From Dioscorea cayenensis subsp. rotundata (Eukaryota > Streptophyta > Magnoliopsida > Dioscoreales > Dioscoreaceae), in contig NC_052475.1 of the NCBI RefSeq assembly GCF_009730915.1, forward strand, positions 1,798,001 through 1,862,000: DNA of 64,000 nucleotides, written 5' to 3'. Below are positions 35,101-48,100 of the stretch, in pieces; position 1 is the stretch's first letter, and each line of letters opens with the position of its first letter. Under the pieces are notes generated by a model, which saw nothing but the letters and a program-made list of their open reading frames with translations, did not search any database and was not told where the DNA came from. The translations under genes and the position numbers were made by a program.

Positions 35101-38100
35101 TTGTAAAAACTTCTTCCATCTTTATTCATTAACTTTCAAGGGCGCACTTGACTATATTTATTGTATCTTAGATATGCAGCTTTGTCTTTTCTCAGGTACA
35201 TACACCAAGAGTATGTGCACGACTGATCTGGGCTATTTCTGAACACTTCGATCTTGAAGGTTTAGATCCTCTTCTAGCTGATGACCCAGAGGACCCATTG
35301 AATATCATAATAGCAAACATGCACAAGGTATTGTTCAACAGTGATACCTCTGCAAATACTTCAAATAGGCTTCAAGATGTGCAAGCAGTACTTCTTTGTG
35401 CACAACGGTTAGGATCACGAAATGCCCGAGCAGGACAACTCCTGAGTAAAGAACTTGAAGAGTTTAGAGCCAGTGCATTATCTGATTCAGTTAACAAACA
35501 TCAATCCCGCTATATTTTGCAGACAATCAAATACATTACGAATCACCCGGAGAGAAGGTTAGTGCCATATGCATGTTAATTGAAAAAACAAAAAACAAAA
35601 TAAGGTTCATTGATTGGTTACCATGATTTTATTTTATTTTTGAATTTGTGTAGCCTATATTAATATATATATTTGGGCAAAAAAAAAAAAAAATGTAGTT
35701 CAACAACTTATGCGGACACAGTTTTACTCTTATTAAGTTGGTTTATGTGAATGCTGGTGTCCATCTTGTGGAAATCTCTGAAGTAGTAATGAGATCATAA
35801 GTGGATAGCTGGTCCATGCTTTATTTCTGTGCATAACCAATTATGAGAAACTAATCTTTCAAGAGGAGCATTTATATTTTATCAAATGATTAATACTTTG
35901 CTGATGAAACAACAGATGGGCAGGTGTGGGTGAAACTACAGGAGACTACCCATTCAGCCATCACAAACTCACAGTCCAGTTTTTTGAGGCTTCTGCCGCG
36001 CAAGACAGAAAAGTGGAAGGATTAGTTCATAAGGCTATTCAAGAGCTTTGGAGACCTGATCCCAGTGAACTAACTCTGCTTCTAACAAAAGGCATTGACT
36101 CTACTCACCTAAAAGTGCCTCCGAAAGCATATACCTTGACGGGCAGCAGCGATCCTTGCTATATTGAAGCTTATCATTTGGCTGACTCAACTGATGGGAG
36201 AGTAACGCTGCATCTCAAGGTTATTCTTTGATCGTATGCTAAATGGGGTCATTCATTTTGTCTATCATGTGTTAAGTCATTTCTTTAAGGGTCATTTGCG
36301 TTTGTTAATTAGCCTCAATATATTTATTTCTGTGCTGATTAAGAATTTTAATGCAGGTTTTAAATTTGACTGAACTTGAGCTTAATAGGGTTGATATCCG
36401 TGTTGGTCTATCTGGTGCATTATATTTCATGGATGGATCTCCGCAAGCGATACGGCATTTGAGGAATATTGTCTCACAGGTTTTTTTCTGGCTTTATTAG
36501 CATGAACTACTGTTGTCATACCTTTGTATTTTGCGTTCTCTGATGCTGCCATTTTTCTGTGGATTAAAATGTGGTGCTTATTCTTTTAAATGGCAATATG
36601 ATTACTTAAGCATTTAAGTTGAAGTTTTGTGCATGAAGCATGACATGTTTTACCTTACTTTTCTTCCTATATTATGGTAGTGTACCTCTGTTGCTTGCTT
36701 GTATTATCCTACATAATTGTTTGACATTTGTAAGCCTTCATAAATCATTCTGCTACCTGGTTGTCACTTTTATGCAGACTGAAAATTTATTATCATTCTT
36801 TAAGCTAGGTGGTAAATGAATGTCATGAGAAGTTTTTCAGAAACGCTGTAATTCTTTTGTGTGACAAATGCCTCAATGATGCTTAACAGCCCAGCGTTTT
36901 CAGTTTTCTGTGTGGGCTTTGTTCCATGCCTTAAATTATTTGTAGACAGCCAACTTAGCGTTTATATTTGTGATGTGGTTAAAGGACAGGATGAAAAGCT
37001 TTTGGAAAATGTCGAACCTACTTTTGATGTTTTTTGTCTTTCCTTTGTTGTAGCGTGCATAATATAAATCAACTTGATGATAGTATCTTTATTCTAATAA
37101 GGCAATGCCGGCATTACATTAGCATTTTATGATAACTGTACATTAACTGTACAATATCAAATCGCAGGATCCAGTGCTCTGCAGTGTGACTGTGGGTGTC
37201 TCACATTTCGAGAGGTGCGCCCTCTGGGTTCAAGTGTTGTACTATCCTTTCTATGGAAGTGGTGGTATGGGAGATTACGAAGGAGACTACGCAGAAGAAG
37301 ATCCTCAAACCATGAGACAGAAGCGAACCCTAAAGCCCGAACTTTGGAAACCAGTGATTCTACGGTGCCAACCTTACAAGATTCCACTAACCGACCTTCT
37401 TCTTCCACACAAATGCTCTCCTGTTGAATATTTTCGCATGTGGCCCAGCTTACCAGCCATACTCGAGTATACAGGTGCATATACTTATGAAGGAAGTGGT
37501 TTCAAGGCAACTGCCGCACAGCAATATGATGCTTCACCTTTTCTTAGTGGGTTGAAATCACTCTCAACCAAACCATTCCATCAAGTTTGCTCTCATATAA
37601 TTCATACAGTTGCAGGTTTCCAAGTAAGTGGCTTATGTTCATACATTAAATTACAAAGATCCACTCCCTTATTTGTATATCTAATGCTCTTTTGAAAAGA
37701 AGTTACAAAAAGGGTATTTCTTTGCCGCACTTGGCATTCACATGTCTTGCTTTCTGATCGGCAGTTGTGTTATGCCGCAAAAACATGGTATGGTGGCTTC
37801 CTGGGCATGATGATCTTTGGGGCCAGTGAAGTTAGTAGGAATGTTGATCTGGGTGATGAAACCACCACAATGTTGTGTAAATTTGTTGTCCGTGCCTCTG
37901 ATGCATCGATTATCAAGGAAATAGGATCTGATCTGCAAGGCTGGTTAGATGACATCACTGACGGGGGCGTTGAATACATGCCGGAAGATGAAGTGAAGGT
38001 TGCTGCTGCAGAAAGACTAAGGATCTCAATGGAGAGAATAGCGATTCTTAAGGCGGCCCGACCACCTCCTCAACCTCCGAAACCAGAGGAAGAAGAGGAA

Positions 38101-38268
38101 ACTGAAGATGGGAAGAAAAAGGAAGAAGTTGATGAAGAAGGTAAACCGAAAGGACCATCAACCTTATCAACCCTCACAGCAGAGGAGGCCGAACACCGGG
38201 CTCTTCAAGCAGCAGTGCTACAAGAATGGCATATGTTGTGCAAAGAGAAAGCCTTGAAAGTTAGCTAA
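32150..38268 (+). CDS. TPLATE: TPLATE, subunit of the plant TPLATE endocytic adaptor complex
   Basis: TPLATE is a beta-coatomer/adaptin-like subunit of the octameric TPLATE complex, which starts clathrin-mediated endocytosis at the plasma membrane and works at the cell plate. Seven exons keep frame: 32150-33265, 33730-34326, 35196-35557, 35916-36219, 36357-36479, 37168-37623, 37765-38268, giving 1153 residues (Arabidopsis about 1176). The N terminus MDILIAQIQADLRSSDALRQ begins an alpha-solenoid adaptin-like trunk. The middle includes RWAGVGETTGDYPF, and the C terminus has a proline/acidic linker (PPQPPKPEEEEE), a lysine-rich stretch and EEAEHRALQAAVLQEWHMLC. The start at 32150 gives the conserved N terminus; an upstream in-frame ATG at 31994 would add an unlikely lysine-rich leader. 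Exon 1 is strikingly GC-rich at its 5' end and declines along the gene. Confidence 0.97.
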
Positions 38269-39042
38269 TGGTTGTTTTCCTCCATTCATTGTACTCCATT
38301 CTGTACTCTAGATTTTGGTTTGCCTTAAATTTTTTTTTTCTTTTATTATTTTGGTTATTTTGTTCATCAGCGAATTTAGTGTGTATGGGATGTATAGGAT
38401 CACGGGAGTTGTTTTGAATCTATTGAGGAAGTTGCTACTGTTGTGGAACCTGTGCTGTTTGTTCTTTTGAAAGGTCATGTTAATGTATCAATCTGACAGT
38501 ATCACACCAAATTATGTTTTTTAATTTAAAGCATTAGGCTTTATGTAATAATAATAAACAACATTGAACGTACACCATGAATAAAAATATCATTTTTGAT
38601 ATTAAAAAATATATATAGGTAAAAGTAGTAGTGAGCCCACCCAAGTCTTCCAATGCAATCAAGATAAACAAATTTAACTGTGTCATCAGGCAAAAATAAA
38701 AAATAAAGCACATTTGTACTACCCCTAATAAAGAGATGTTATTTAGCATGAGCCAAAAAGAAAAGCACTAAAACACTGAGGTTAAAATCTTATATAACTC
38801 TATACATGAACAAGTTTGATTATTTTCTTTTTGCTGCCACACAAATGGCAAGAGCCGACATGCTGCAATCGAACACATCTTATGGCGTAAAAACCTCGGT
38901 TGCTTCGCTTGTTGCTCCTAACCTTTTTCCAAGCACAAAAAACACGTCAAAACCACGAAGATTTGTCACCGGGATTGAAGGGGGCCAGTGACTATGAATG
39001 CTATGCATGTGTCAAAAGTCCGGAACCTGGAGCAATATGCCT
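38269..39042. other. Convergent 3' spacer between TPLATE and the WDR20-like gene
   Basis: Holds the two 3' untranslated regions. T-rich sequence follows the TPLATE stop (about 38325-38350). A plus-strand open frame at 38806-38991 overlaps the probable 3' untranslated region of the minus-strand gene and shows no domain. No other features. Confidence 0.5.
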
Positions 39043-40857
39043 TCAGTCTGCCAAAAGAATGGGTGGTGGTTGCTTGTAATTAGAACCAATTGATCTGGCA
39101 GATGTTGTGACAAGCATATCTATTGAACCGTCCGAACCAAGGGCGGTAACAGAAGCATTTGATTGGCTGCTATCTCCTTGAATGGGTCTCACCCAGATCT
39201 TAATATGTCCCTCCCTGCAGATTGTTAGAACAGAGTCCTGAGTAAAGATCAAGCCAGCCAGAGGTTCTACGTGGGCACGGTGAGCAACTACAGGTGAAAG
39301 TTTTGGGACATCTCGCATGCTTGGGGCTGGTTGAAGGGTGCCGATAGGGACGATACTGTCCCAATGTGCTGAAGGACTTCCACTGCTAAGAGTAGGTGAC
39401 CCACCAGATGGGTAGCAACGTAATGGGACAACAATTTCATCCATTACCAAGTCCCATAGAAGCAATTGGGTATCCTGCAAAAACATAATACAAGTAGTTC
39501 ATCACTACATAACCTGGCCACAGACAGACTAGTGGTGTTATTTTTTCATATAATAGCCTCCTGGTGTGTGAATGACATGCAGGCAGAGTTTCAATATCAA
39601 CGGAAAAGTGTATGAAGCACAACAGAGAGAACACACAAATATATCAATCAACAGACAATCATATATATATATATATATATTACTCATCTGATAGGTCAAG
39701 CAGCAAAAGGTTTAAGCAAACTTTTATCATCAGATGTAAATTGATAATTTAATATATAAGGTACAGTTAATTGCAAAAATAGATATAACAACCACAGCAA
39801 AAGGACATTAAATAAATCAATAAAAGCAGAGATAGGATGCATTTAAAGTCCATCAATTACTTTTAGAATAACAACTCAACCCACAGGATGTGATCAGTAA
39901 GACGTCTCAAATACGCGATTCAAAATCTGTGTATTAATTCTCGGTCAACTGAGATCACATGTGCATCTGTGATTTATAAGTTTTAACTGATGAACAGTCA
40001 ATGGTAAGTTACGCCATATGGTTATATTTAGATCATCAAAATTGTAGTAGCCTTGGTATAATAATTTACAGAATTATACTTTACCTGGCCAACTGAACCA
40101 AAGCGATACATCACATTTTCTCCGGTCCCATCTGAATTTGGCACAGACCAATAAGAATCGAAAGCCACTCCACTAACCTGGCCAGCATGATAGCATATAC
40201 TTGAGATTCCTAATGTTAATGGTCTAACTTTCAAAACTATAGAAAGTTTACCCATGAATTATGCCCTTCCCCCCATGCCACTAGCTTCCAGTCTTCCATG
40301 CTCCAAACTTGTACCAAATCATCTTCACCACCCGTCAATATATATTTCCCATCCGGGCTAAAAAACAATAGCACCATGTGTTATTGTTCACACATAAAAA
40401 TAAATAAATTACATAGATCTTTCCTACAATAATGGTGTAAGCTAATAAAATACGTGACTTGGGCATCATAAACAAAACGGACTTGAACAAAAAAAGACCA
40501 TTCAAAAAGAGAAATTACATTACACAAACACTGTAAGGTGCTATTTTACTAAACTGAGATATCACAAATAAAATGGATCCATGCACGAGATGAGCAGAGT
40601 GATGGGATGCAGAAATTATACAATGACTGTGATCAATGTACAACAAATTCTAGGAGTATTTGCAGTATTTTTAAAAGTAAAACATGTAGAATTTTAAATA
40701 AAGTCTATAAATGGCACTTGATGGAGAACTAACAACAGAAAGCAGTAAATAAAGTACAAAGATAAGGAAAAAATGGTGATAAAAACAACCGGATGATGCA
40801 AAAGTGCTTGAAAAAAATTCAAAACCTTCCATCGCTAGAGGATGCACCATTTATACA

Positions 40858-40888
<31 letters not shown>

Positions 40889-43800
40889 CATCACATAATA
40901 AGGGAATAAACATTTTTCATTAGATAGAATAAACATGTGATATTGCCCCAAGCATCAAAAAGAAACATCAAATCTCACTGCTTCTTGAATGAAATTACAC
41001 AACCCATATCAGTCATCCTTGCCTTTACCTCCATGCACAGCACAGCAAAGCACCATAATAACTTTTCCCTCCACATATCAATAGCTCTTTTGAATAATCA
41101 AATACTCTTAAATAACCTGCAGAGGAAACTCCGAGTCATAGAAAAATTAAAAGTTCTTGGATGGTGGATCAACATCAAATAACACCAATGATAGCTATTA
41201 ACACATTTAATAGAACAAATACCATCTCTGCCAACAGTTGCTAAATGTGTTCCGTCTGTGGAGAAAGAAATACTGTTGATTGAACCTTGACAAATGTGCC
41301 ATCTAGCAATGGGATTGCTCTGCAATTAAATAAAGAAAATGCAAACTATGCAGATTATTCGGTGAAGCCAAAGACATATAATGACCTGAATTATATAATT
41401 AGAAACCAAAGTCAAACATGTATACCTAATAGAGAAAATGAAGGACTAAAGAGGTCAAGTGCACTAGTTAAGCAGTTTATTGTCATACGTCTATTCATAA
41501 GTCATAACCATTGGCAAAATGGCACCACTTCCCCAGTTCAGACCTAATTGCAAACAATTATGCTACAAAGTTTTTGTCCCCATTTTGCAACAAAACAATC
41601 AAAATTTCAAGCATGCATGCCTTTAAAAGGAGAGTAACCCAACACAAACTTTCACAAAATTAGGTATGCAGGTTGAGTAAAACCTGATTACTGAAATAAT
41701 CAACTGACCATTAGGAAAAATATAATAATCAGGCATAATTCCCAGAAGACAAAAAAATCTAAAGAGCACTACGCATATCAAGAGAAAGAAACCTCCATAA
41801 CCACTTTTCACAAATATAAATAAAGAGACCAGCAAAGGCTATAATTGTCAAGATCCTACACACCAAGTAATGCTTTCAAAATAGATTAAGCATTGCATCT
41901 CAAGCTACGTACTAATTATTTTGCTTTACATGAAACCATATCAAAATGCAAGGATTTTTCTGGGGTACTTTACAATAGTAGCAACGTGATCAAGAAATAC
42001 CCAATTTGAAATAAAACAAATCTTTATTTCATTTTTCTTTAAGTTAACAAATTAGGGTTTAAAACTAAATACAGTCTGAGAACTCAACTTGGCGAGGTGG
42101 TTTTTTGTGAAGCTCATCTTGGGTAAGTACAAACTAGATTTCCTAATGGAAGATTAAAAATATGTGACATTTATCTTTGTTTCAATAATCTTTTCTGCCC
42201 TTCTAAAGGAAAATATGATAAGCATATAGAAAAAAGAGAAGGCATGACATTAAACAGGGATATCCTTTCTCTAACTTAAACATCACATGCAATTCACCAA
42301 GCTGCAGAAAATATCTAAGCTTAACAGTTGCTAAGGGAACAAATTCATAGAACTTTTACCCGAAAACAGAATAGAATATATGTATGTTAAAAGCTAACCT
42401 TACTAGATCTGGCATGTGAAACTGTGAATTGTGTTTGATCCTTGACCACCGGAAAGGAACAATCAGTAGCACCATCCTTGCTCTAAACAAATAAAGCAAA
42501 ACCATCCAAGTACAAGTGAGATACAAAACCAATAAAATGAAAAGCATTCACTGAAAATTTGTATAATCATTCTAACCCACTTTGTCATACACATATAGAT
42601 TTCCATCAGCATGGGCAACAACAAATATCCCATCACCTTCCGGAACCCATGAGATGCAAGTGCATCGACTGCATGAAACAAAGAACATCTGCTGATTAAC
42701 AAAGCAAATTAAAATAACTACATAATAATTCGAAGGTGACAGGCTAATACAAAATCTATACAACTCACCATGATCAAGCATTCATCGAATGAGATACCCA
42801 AAAAAGAGTATTTTCAAAAGTCTAGTTGAAATAGGAACTAAGCCTAAGTATTTCCATTAGTAATGGTAGCCATATGTTGTGACACATCTACCAGAATGTA
42901 CCTAACTGCACTATCTAAATTAAATCTATTTATTTTTTATTTAGATCTTAAGTTTTTTAAATATATCAAATTCCAGCAAAACAAACACCTAAGGAATAAC
43001 AAGATGTTTATTAAAAGCTCATAAAAGCATTCATTATAAATCCAAAACGCATATGCTAGGACAGAATACATGCAGAACCATATTGATCCACATAAAAACA
43101 CATACACCAACAGCATAACAGAAGCAGACAGAAGAGAACCATGCCTGTTATTAATTGCCCCATCTTTGTTGTAATGCTGAACTCCCACAAGCTTCTTCCC
43201 AACATCCTGCAACTGCTGCCTCAATGATACCGAGTAAACTATAACAATAATAATCCAATCAATTTAAAACCACAAGCACAAAGAAACACAAGAAAGACAT
43301 CATAAAGTGCAAAAATAAAGTCACCATCTCCAGAATGCAGGCCAATGAGTAAATCATGCCCATCAATAGCATCCGCATCGAAAGCATGGCAGCTAGGGTT
43401 GGAATTACTGAAGTGAATACACTTAATCGGGTCCTGAAGATGAAGAATTGAACAAAGAAGTCCACCTTAATTAAAGCACACCAAAATCTGCAGCCGAGAA
43501 ATATAAATTCATAGATGAAATGCAAGACCTTGTCATGTGAATTAAGGTCGCTGATGAATAGTGTGTCCCCGGCGTTGAAGATCAAGTAAGTCCCTTTTCC
43601 ATCATAATTCGAACTCGCAAACGGGCCACTCGATCCCACAGAGACTCCAACAGACCCTCCGATCCTCGCGCTCCCCGAGACCCCTCGGTTCACTCCATTC
43701 CCGCCAACAAAGCTCAGCGCCCGGCTCCCATTCCCGGCGCCAAGAAACCTCGCCGCCGCCGATCGCACCCCACCTCCAGAACCCGGTGTCGTCGGCGTCG

Positions 43801-44097
43801 CCGGCGGCTGCGCCGCCGGCTTCTCTCTCAGATAAGCGATCGTCAACTAAACCAAATCATCATTCAATCCCGTCTTCAGCCCAAGAAACATCAGCGAATT
43901 CAAGAACAAAACCCTAACCCTATGAAGATATGAGACCAATCAAGCCTCACCTGAGACACAGCCTTGCCATGGGAGTAGTGGAGGAGGCCAGCAGGGTGAG
44001 TCTTCTCGTACTGGAGCTTGTATCGCCCTTCGGGAGTCTTGAAATACGTCTTTAGCCCCGGCGACTGCGCGTTGAAGGAAGACGACGATGAAGCCAT
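39043..44097 (-). CDS. WDR20/DMWD/creC-like WD40 repeat protein
   Basis: Eleven exons in transcript order: 44097-43951, 43846-43529, 43433-43325, 43238-43145, 42668-42581, 42482-42399, 41319-41223, 41116-41029, 40357-40252, 40177-40085, 39474-39043, giving 551 residues. After an N-terminal region (LKTYFKTPEGRYKLQYEKTH) and a Gly/Ser-rich linker come WD40 blades: [76 protein letters not shown] and QDTQLLLWDLVMDEIV, with a last blade near the C terminus (GHIKIWVRP). Animal WDR20/DMWD and fungal creC activate the deubiquitinases USP12/USP46/creB, so a plant USP partner is likely but inferred. Intron 4 uses a GC donor (CAG/GCATGG at 43144-43143). A (GA)n leader tract lies at about 44283-44310. 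Confidence 0.93.
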
Positions 44098-44277
44098 GAT
44101 TCCACAACGATGATCTCTAGTTTTCCGTCTCGATCATCCCCTCCTTCATCTCATTCTCCGATGGCTCCTCGATAGCTCGTTCTTCTCGCCCGTCGGCGGC
44201 GATCGATGGCCGGCGAGGTACTATAGAGCTCGTCGTGAGTTGAGAGAAAGCGTGAGATTTCGGGCCTCGATCCTTCG

Positions 44278-44315
<38 letters not shown>

Positions 44316-45176
44316 AATCGATTGTGGTAACGATCCCATCCAGTGAATATTCAAACCAGTTTTAATAATTTTTTATTTCTTAAATTTAAATTTTATTTAT
44401 TTATTTTTTTTATAAAATTTAATTTTATTTATTGAAAAAAATGGGTTCTTATTATTTTTTTTTAAAAAATAAAAATTTACCGTTGATTATGATTTTATTC
44501 TTAATATTTTGAAATTTTATCATAAATAATTGATAAAAAAATAAACTATAATATAGAGTTTCGTATAAATTTTTAAATTTTTAAAATTATAAAACATTAA
44601 CTATTTAGATTATAAAATAAATTAAAAATTAAAAAAAAAATGGCATTTATACTTAATGTCAATCATTCAACGATCAACAATTTGACCTAGATAACATTAC
44701 TATATATATATATGTGTGTAATTTTTTATATTAAATTAAACAGTACTTGTCATTAATGATATATAAAATATTTTTTTTAAAAATATTATTAAGGATTAAA
44801 AATATTTAATAATTACTGGATTTTGATTTCAAATTTTTTTTAAAAAAATCTATTTTTATATCTGTTATTTATGTTTTGTTTATTTTCATTTATTATTTAG
44901 ATATTTTTCTAGACAAATAAACACATATAAATAAATCATGGTCACGTGCAAAACACGTGCGAATTAATAACACAGTATTTCGAAACCTACTCAAGCGCAT
45001 ATCTGGAACACGATGCACAAGATCCCAATTCAAAGGACTTTTACATAAAACCCCCTCTTTTTTCTCTATATTTATTTCACAGTCCCAATAGAGTTCCATG
45101 CGTCGCGGCTTTGAGTGTTTTCGGTTTCTAATTCGCGCCATCGGAGCACCGCCGGCTCTCTTCCTGATGCTATGAT
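44098..45176. promoter_or_regulatory. Divergent promoter region between the WDR20-like gene and CstF-64
   Basis: The WDR20 side has a leader with a pure (GA)n tract (about 44283-44310 on the plus strand). The central 44350-44930 is extremely AT-rich. Two perfect CACGTG G-boxes lie 11 bp apart at 44943-44948 and 44954-44959, about 220 bp before the CstF-64 start, within bZIP/bHLH binding distance of each other. Which gene they serve cannot be told from sequence. Confidence 0.6.
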
Positions 45177-48100
45177 ATGGCGGCGGCCGCCAGCTCCCAG
45201 CACCGTTGCGTTTTCGGTTAGTATGCGCGTTGATTTCTTTTCTTTCCTTTTGGGATTGTGTTTTTTTTTGGGATTTGTATAGGTTTTGGGATTCAAAATT
45301 TAGGTTTTGATGCGAGTTTTGTGGTTTTTTGCAGTCGGGAACATACCCTATGATGCAACGGAGGAGCAACTTATACAAATTTGCGAGGAGGTTGGCCCGG
45401 TGGTCACGTTCCGGTTGGTATTCTGAAACCCTAGAATTTGGATCTCGGTGTTTGGTTTTCTCTGTGCTTTTGGTGCTGTTTCTGTTGTCTGTTGCAAAGT
45501 TTGAAGCTTTTTTTTATTGTAGGTTTATGACTGAAATATGTGGATTTTGACTTGGTTTTCTTGGTAGTTTTGATGATATGTTTAAGCGATACATAATATA
45601 TTGCAACTGTGGCAGTTTCTTGTTTTTTCTGTTTATTTATGGCTTATAACGAATTCATGTAACTCTTCATGCTGACTATATTCTCAAATCTTAGATAAAT
45701 TTATGAAAAAGACAAAATTTTGCATAATGTCTTTTATTTGGATGTATTGAAGTTGAAAATCTTTTCATGAGCAAGTATGCATATGGCATCTTTGATGTAG
45801 TAGAGGATGTGGATGTTTCATGTTGTTTTCCCTATATTTTCTCATTAATCCTGTCCTTAACCAGACTGCTTTGATATATTCTTCTGTATATGACACACTT
45901 GAACATGCTAATTGATTCTACCTTGAGTAGAATATGTTGTTCGGATTTCAAATGGTCTTCGTAATTCACCATCATGATGTTATAGCTTGCACATGTATTG
46001 TTTTGTTTGCTTCACTAAGTGGTTCATAATGCATTTCTTGTGCAGATTAGTACTTGATAGAGAAACAGGTAAGCCAAAAGGGTATGGATTCTGTGAGTAC
46101 AAGGATGAAGAAACAGCTCTGAGTGCTCGGAGAAACCTCCAGGGTTATGAGATAAATGGTCGGCAGTTAAGGGTTGACTTTGCTGAAAATGATAAAGGAT
46201 CTGATAGAAATAGAGAACAGGTTGGTATCTTGGCATGATTCAAGCAAGTATTTAGAACTGCCCCTTTCATTTGTTGTGTAGTGTTTTATAAATGGCTAAG
46301 CACTTCACTTTGTTATATCCTAACAATTTATTTATCAACAGTTCTTTTGCCACTTTTAAAACCTCAATAATACACCTATTGAAATTATCTTAGCATGCCT
46401 TGTTTTTCTAGTCCAAAATTTTATTTTATTTAATAGACTTTACCTGTCCTTGAAGTTGCACATATTGCCTTAAAAATCTTCTGTAATCTCATGCCTTTAT
46501 TTTCCAGTTGTTACTTTTATATCATGTCAGAAATTATTTGGTGAAGCATAATATTCAGGACTTCACAGATAATGTGGATATACTTTTAGCGATTTCTCTG
46601 TTCTTATAAAAACTGCATGCTGCAGGGTCGAGGTGGCCCAGGGTTGATGCCAAACACAGGTCTTTTTGACAAAAAAAAGGTCTAATTTGTTTATTAACTA
46701 TCTTTTGGATTCATAGCGTAATTCTTTCATAAATGATACTGGACAACCTTGCAGATGCCTCAAAACCGGTTTCTGGTCCCCCGCTTCCTGGGGATCCATC
46801 TGTCCATCAACCTGCAGGCTTACAATTGGCTGTTGTTGCTTCTACGGTCATGGCTGGAGCTTTGGGTGGATCTCAAACAACTGGTTCATCTCTGCAGAAT
46901 GGTTCGCAAAACCAGTCTACTGCAGGAAATGATCCTTTGACTCATTATCTTGCCAAAATGTCCAAATTCCAATTGAATGAAGTTTTATCTGAGCTGAAGG
47001 TGTGTTGTCTTAATTCTCCATGCTTCCACGGAATGGATTCCTCATTTTTCTTGATGTGATTCTTGGTGTTAACTCAATGCAGACCCTTGCTACTAACAAT
47101 AAGGCGCTAGCTCAACAACTGCTGCAAGGATATACGCAGTTGCCAAAGGCCATATTTCAGGTCTGTGTGCTAAGTCAAATTTGTATGCCTTACATCTGTT
47201 CATTTAATAGGTCAGCAACATATAGACGTAACTATTGCCCTCCTAGTTATATGTTTGGAGATTATTGAAGTTGCCACTGTCAGAAACTTCCCATACTTCT
47301 GAAAGCATCAATAATGTATTGCTAGAATGTCATCAGCCATCCTTGCCTGCCCTGGGTCTGTTGCAAGATTTAGTTTAGAAATATGGAGTTATGTGATACG
47401 CAGCTAATGCACCAGCAATGTTACAGTTACAATTTTCAATACCATTCATAAGCATGTGTCAAAATTTGTATGCTGTCAACTTTTTTTTTCAATAAATCAA
47501 TTCTGCATTATGTGTTTGGATTGATGTTTTTCTATTTATAAAAGCAAGAGGATGTTATATTCTTTTCTGAACCTGTTGTGCAGGCACAAATAATGCTTGG
47601 GTTGGTTTCCCCACAGATGGTTAGTTTTGTTTACCTAAAATTCAGCCATTTTGCTTGTCAAGATTCTTACCTTTTTCTGGACCTGGTTGCAGCTTCAGAT
47701 GGTTAGACCACAGCAACCCCAACAACTAGCGTTCCAAAATGGCATGCAGGATTTGAAACCTGCAGTACCATTATATCCCGGGCAAACAACTTTGCAGATT
47801 CCTTTACAAAATGATGGACACAGTGCAATGTTGTTAAGACCTCCAGACACTCTGTTGTCAAATAATCCACAAAATCCTATTCCCATCCAGCAGTCTTCAC
47901 TTCCACCTCTTAGCATGCCCACTCGACCTAGATTTCAGCACCAAGCATCACTCCAGGCTCCAGTTATTTCACAGGAAGCAATGCCAGGATTATCAGGAGT
48001 TGGTAAAATTCCACCTGCACAGCCACAATCTCTTGGTGGCCATCCAATTCCACCCCAAGCTTCATCTCTGACAAGTTTTAAAGGTCTGAAAGCACCTCTT

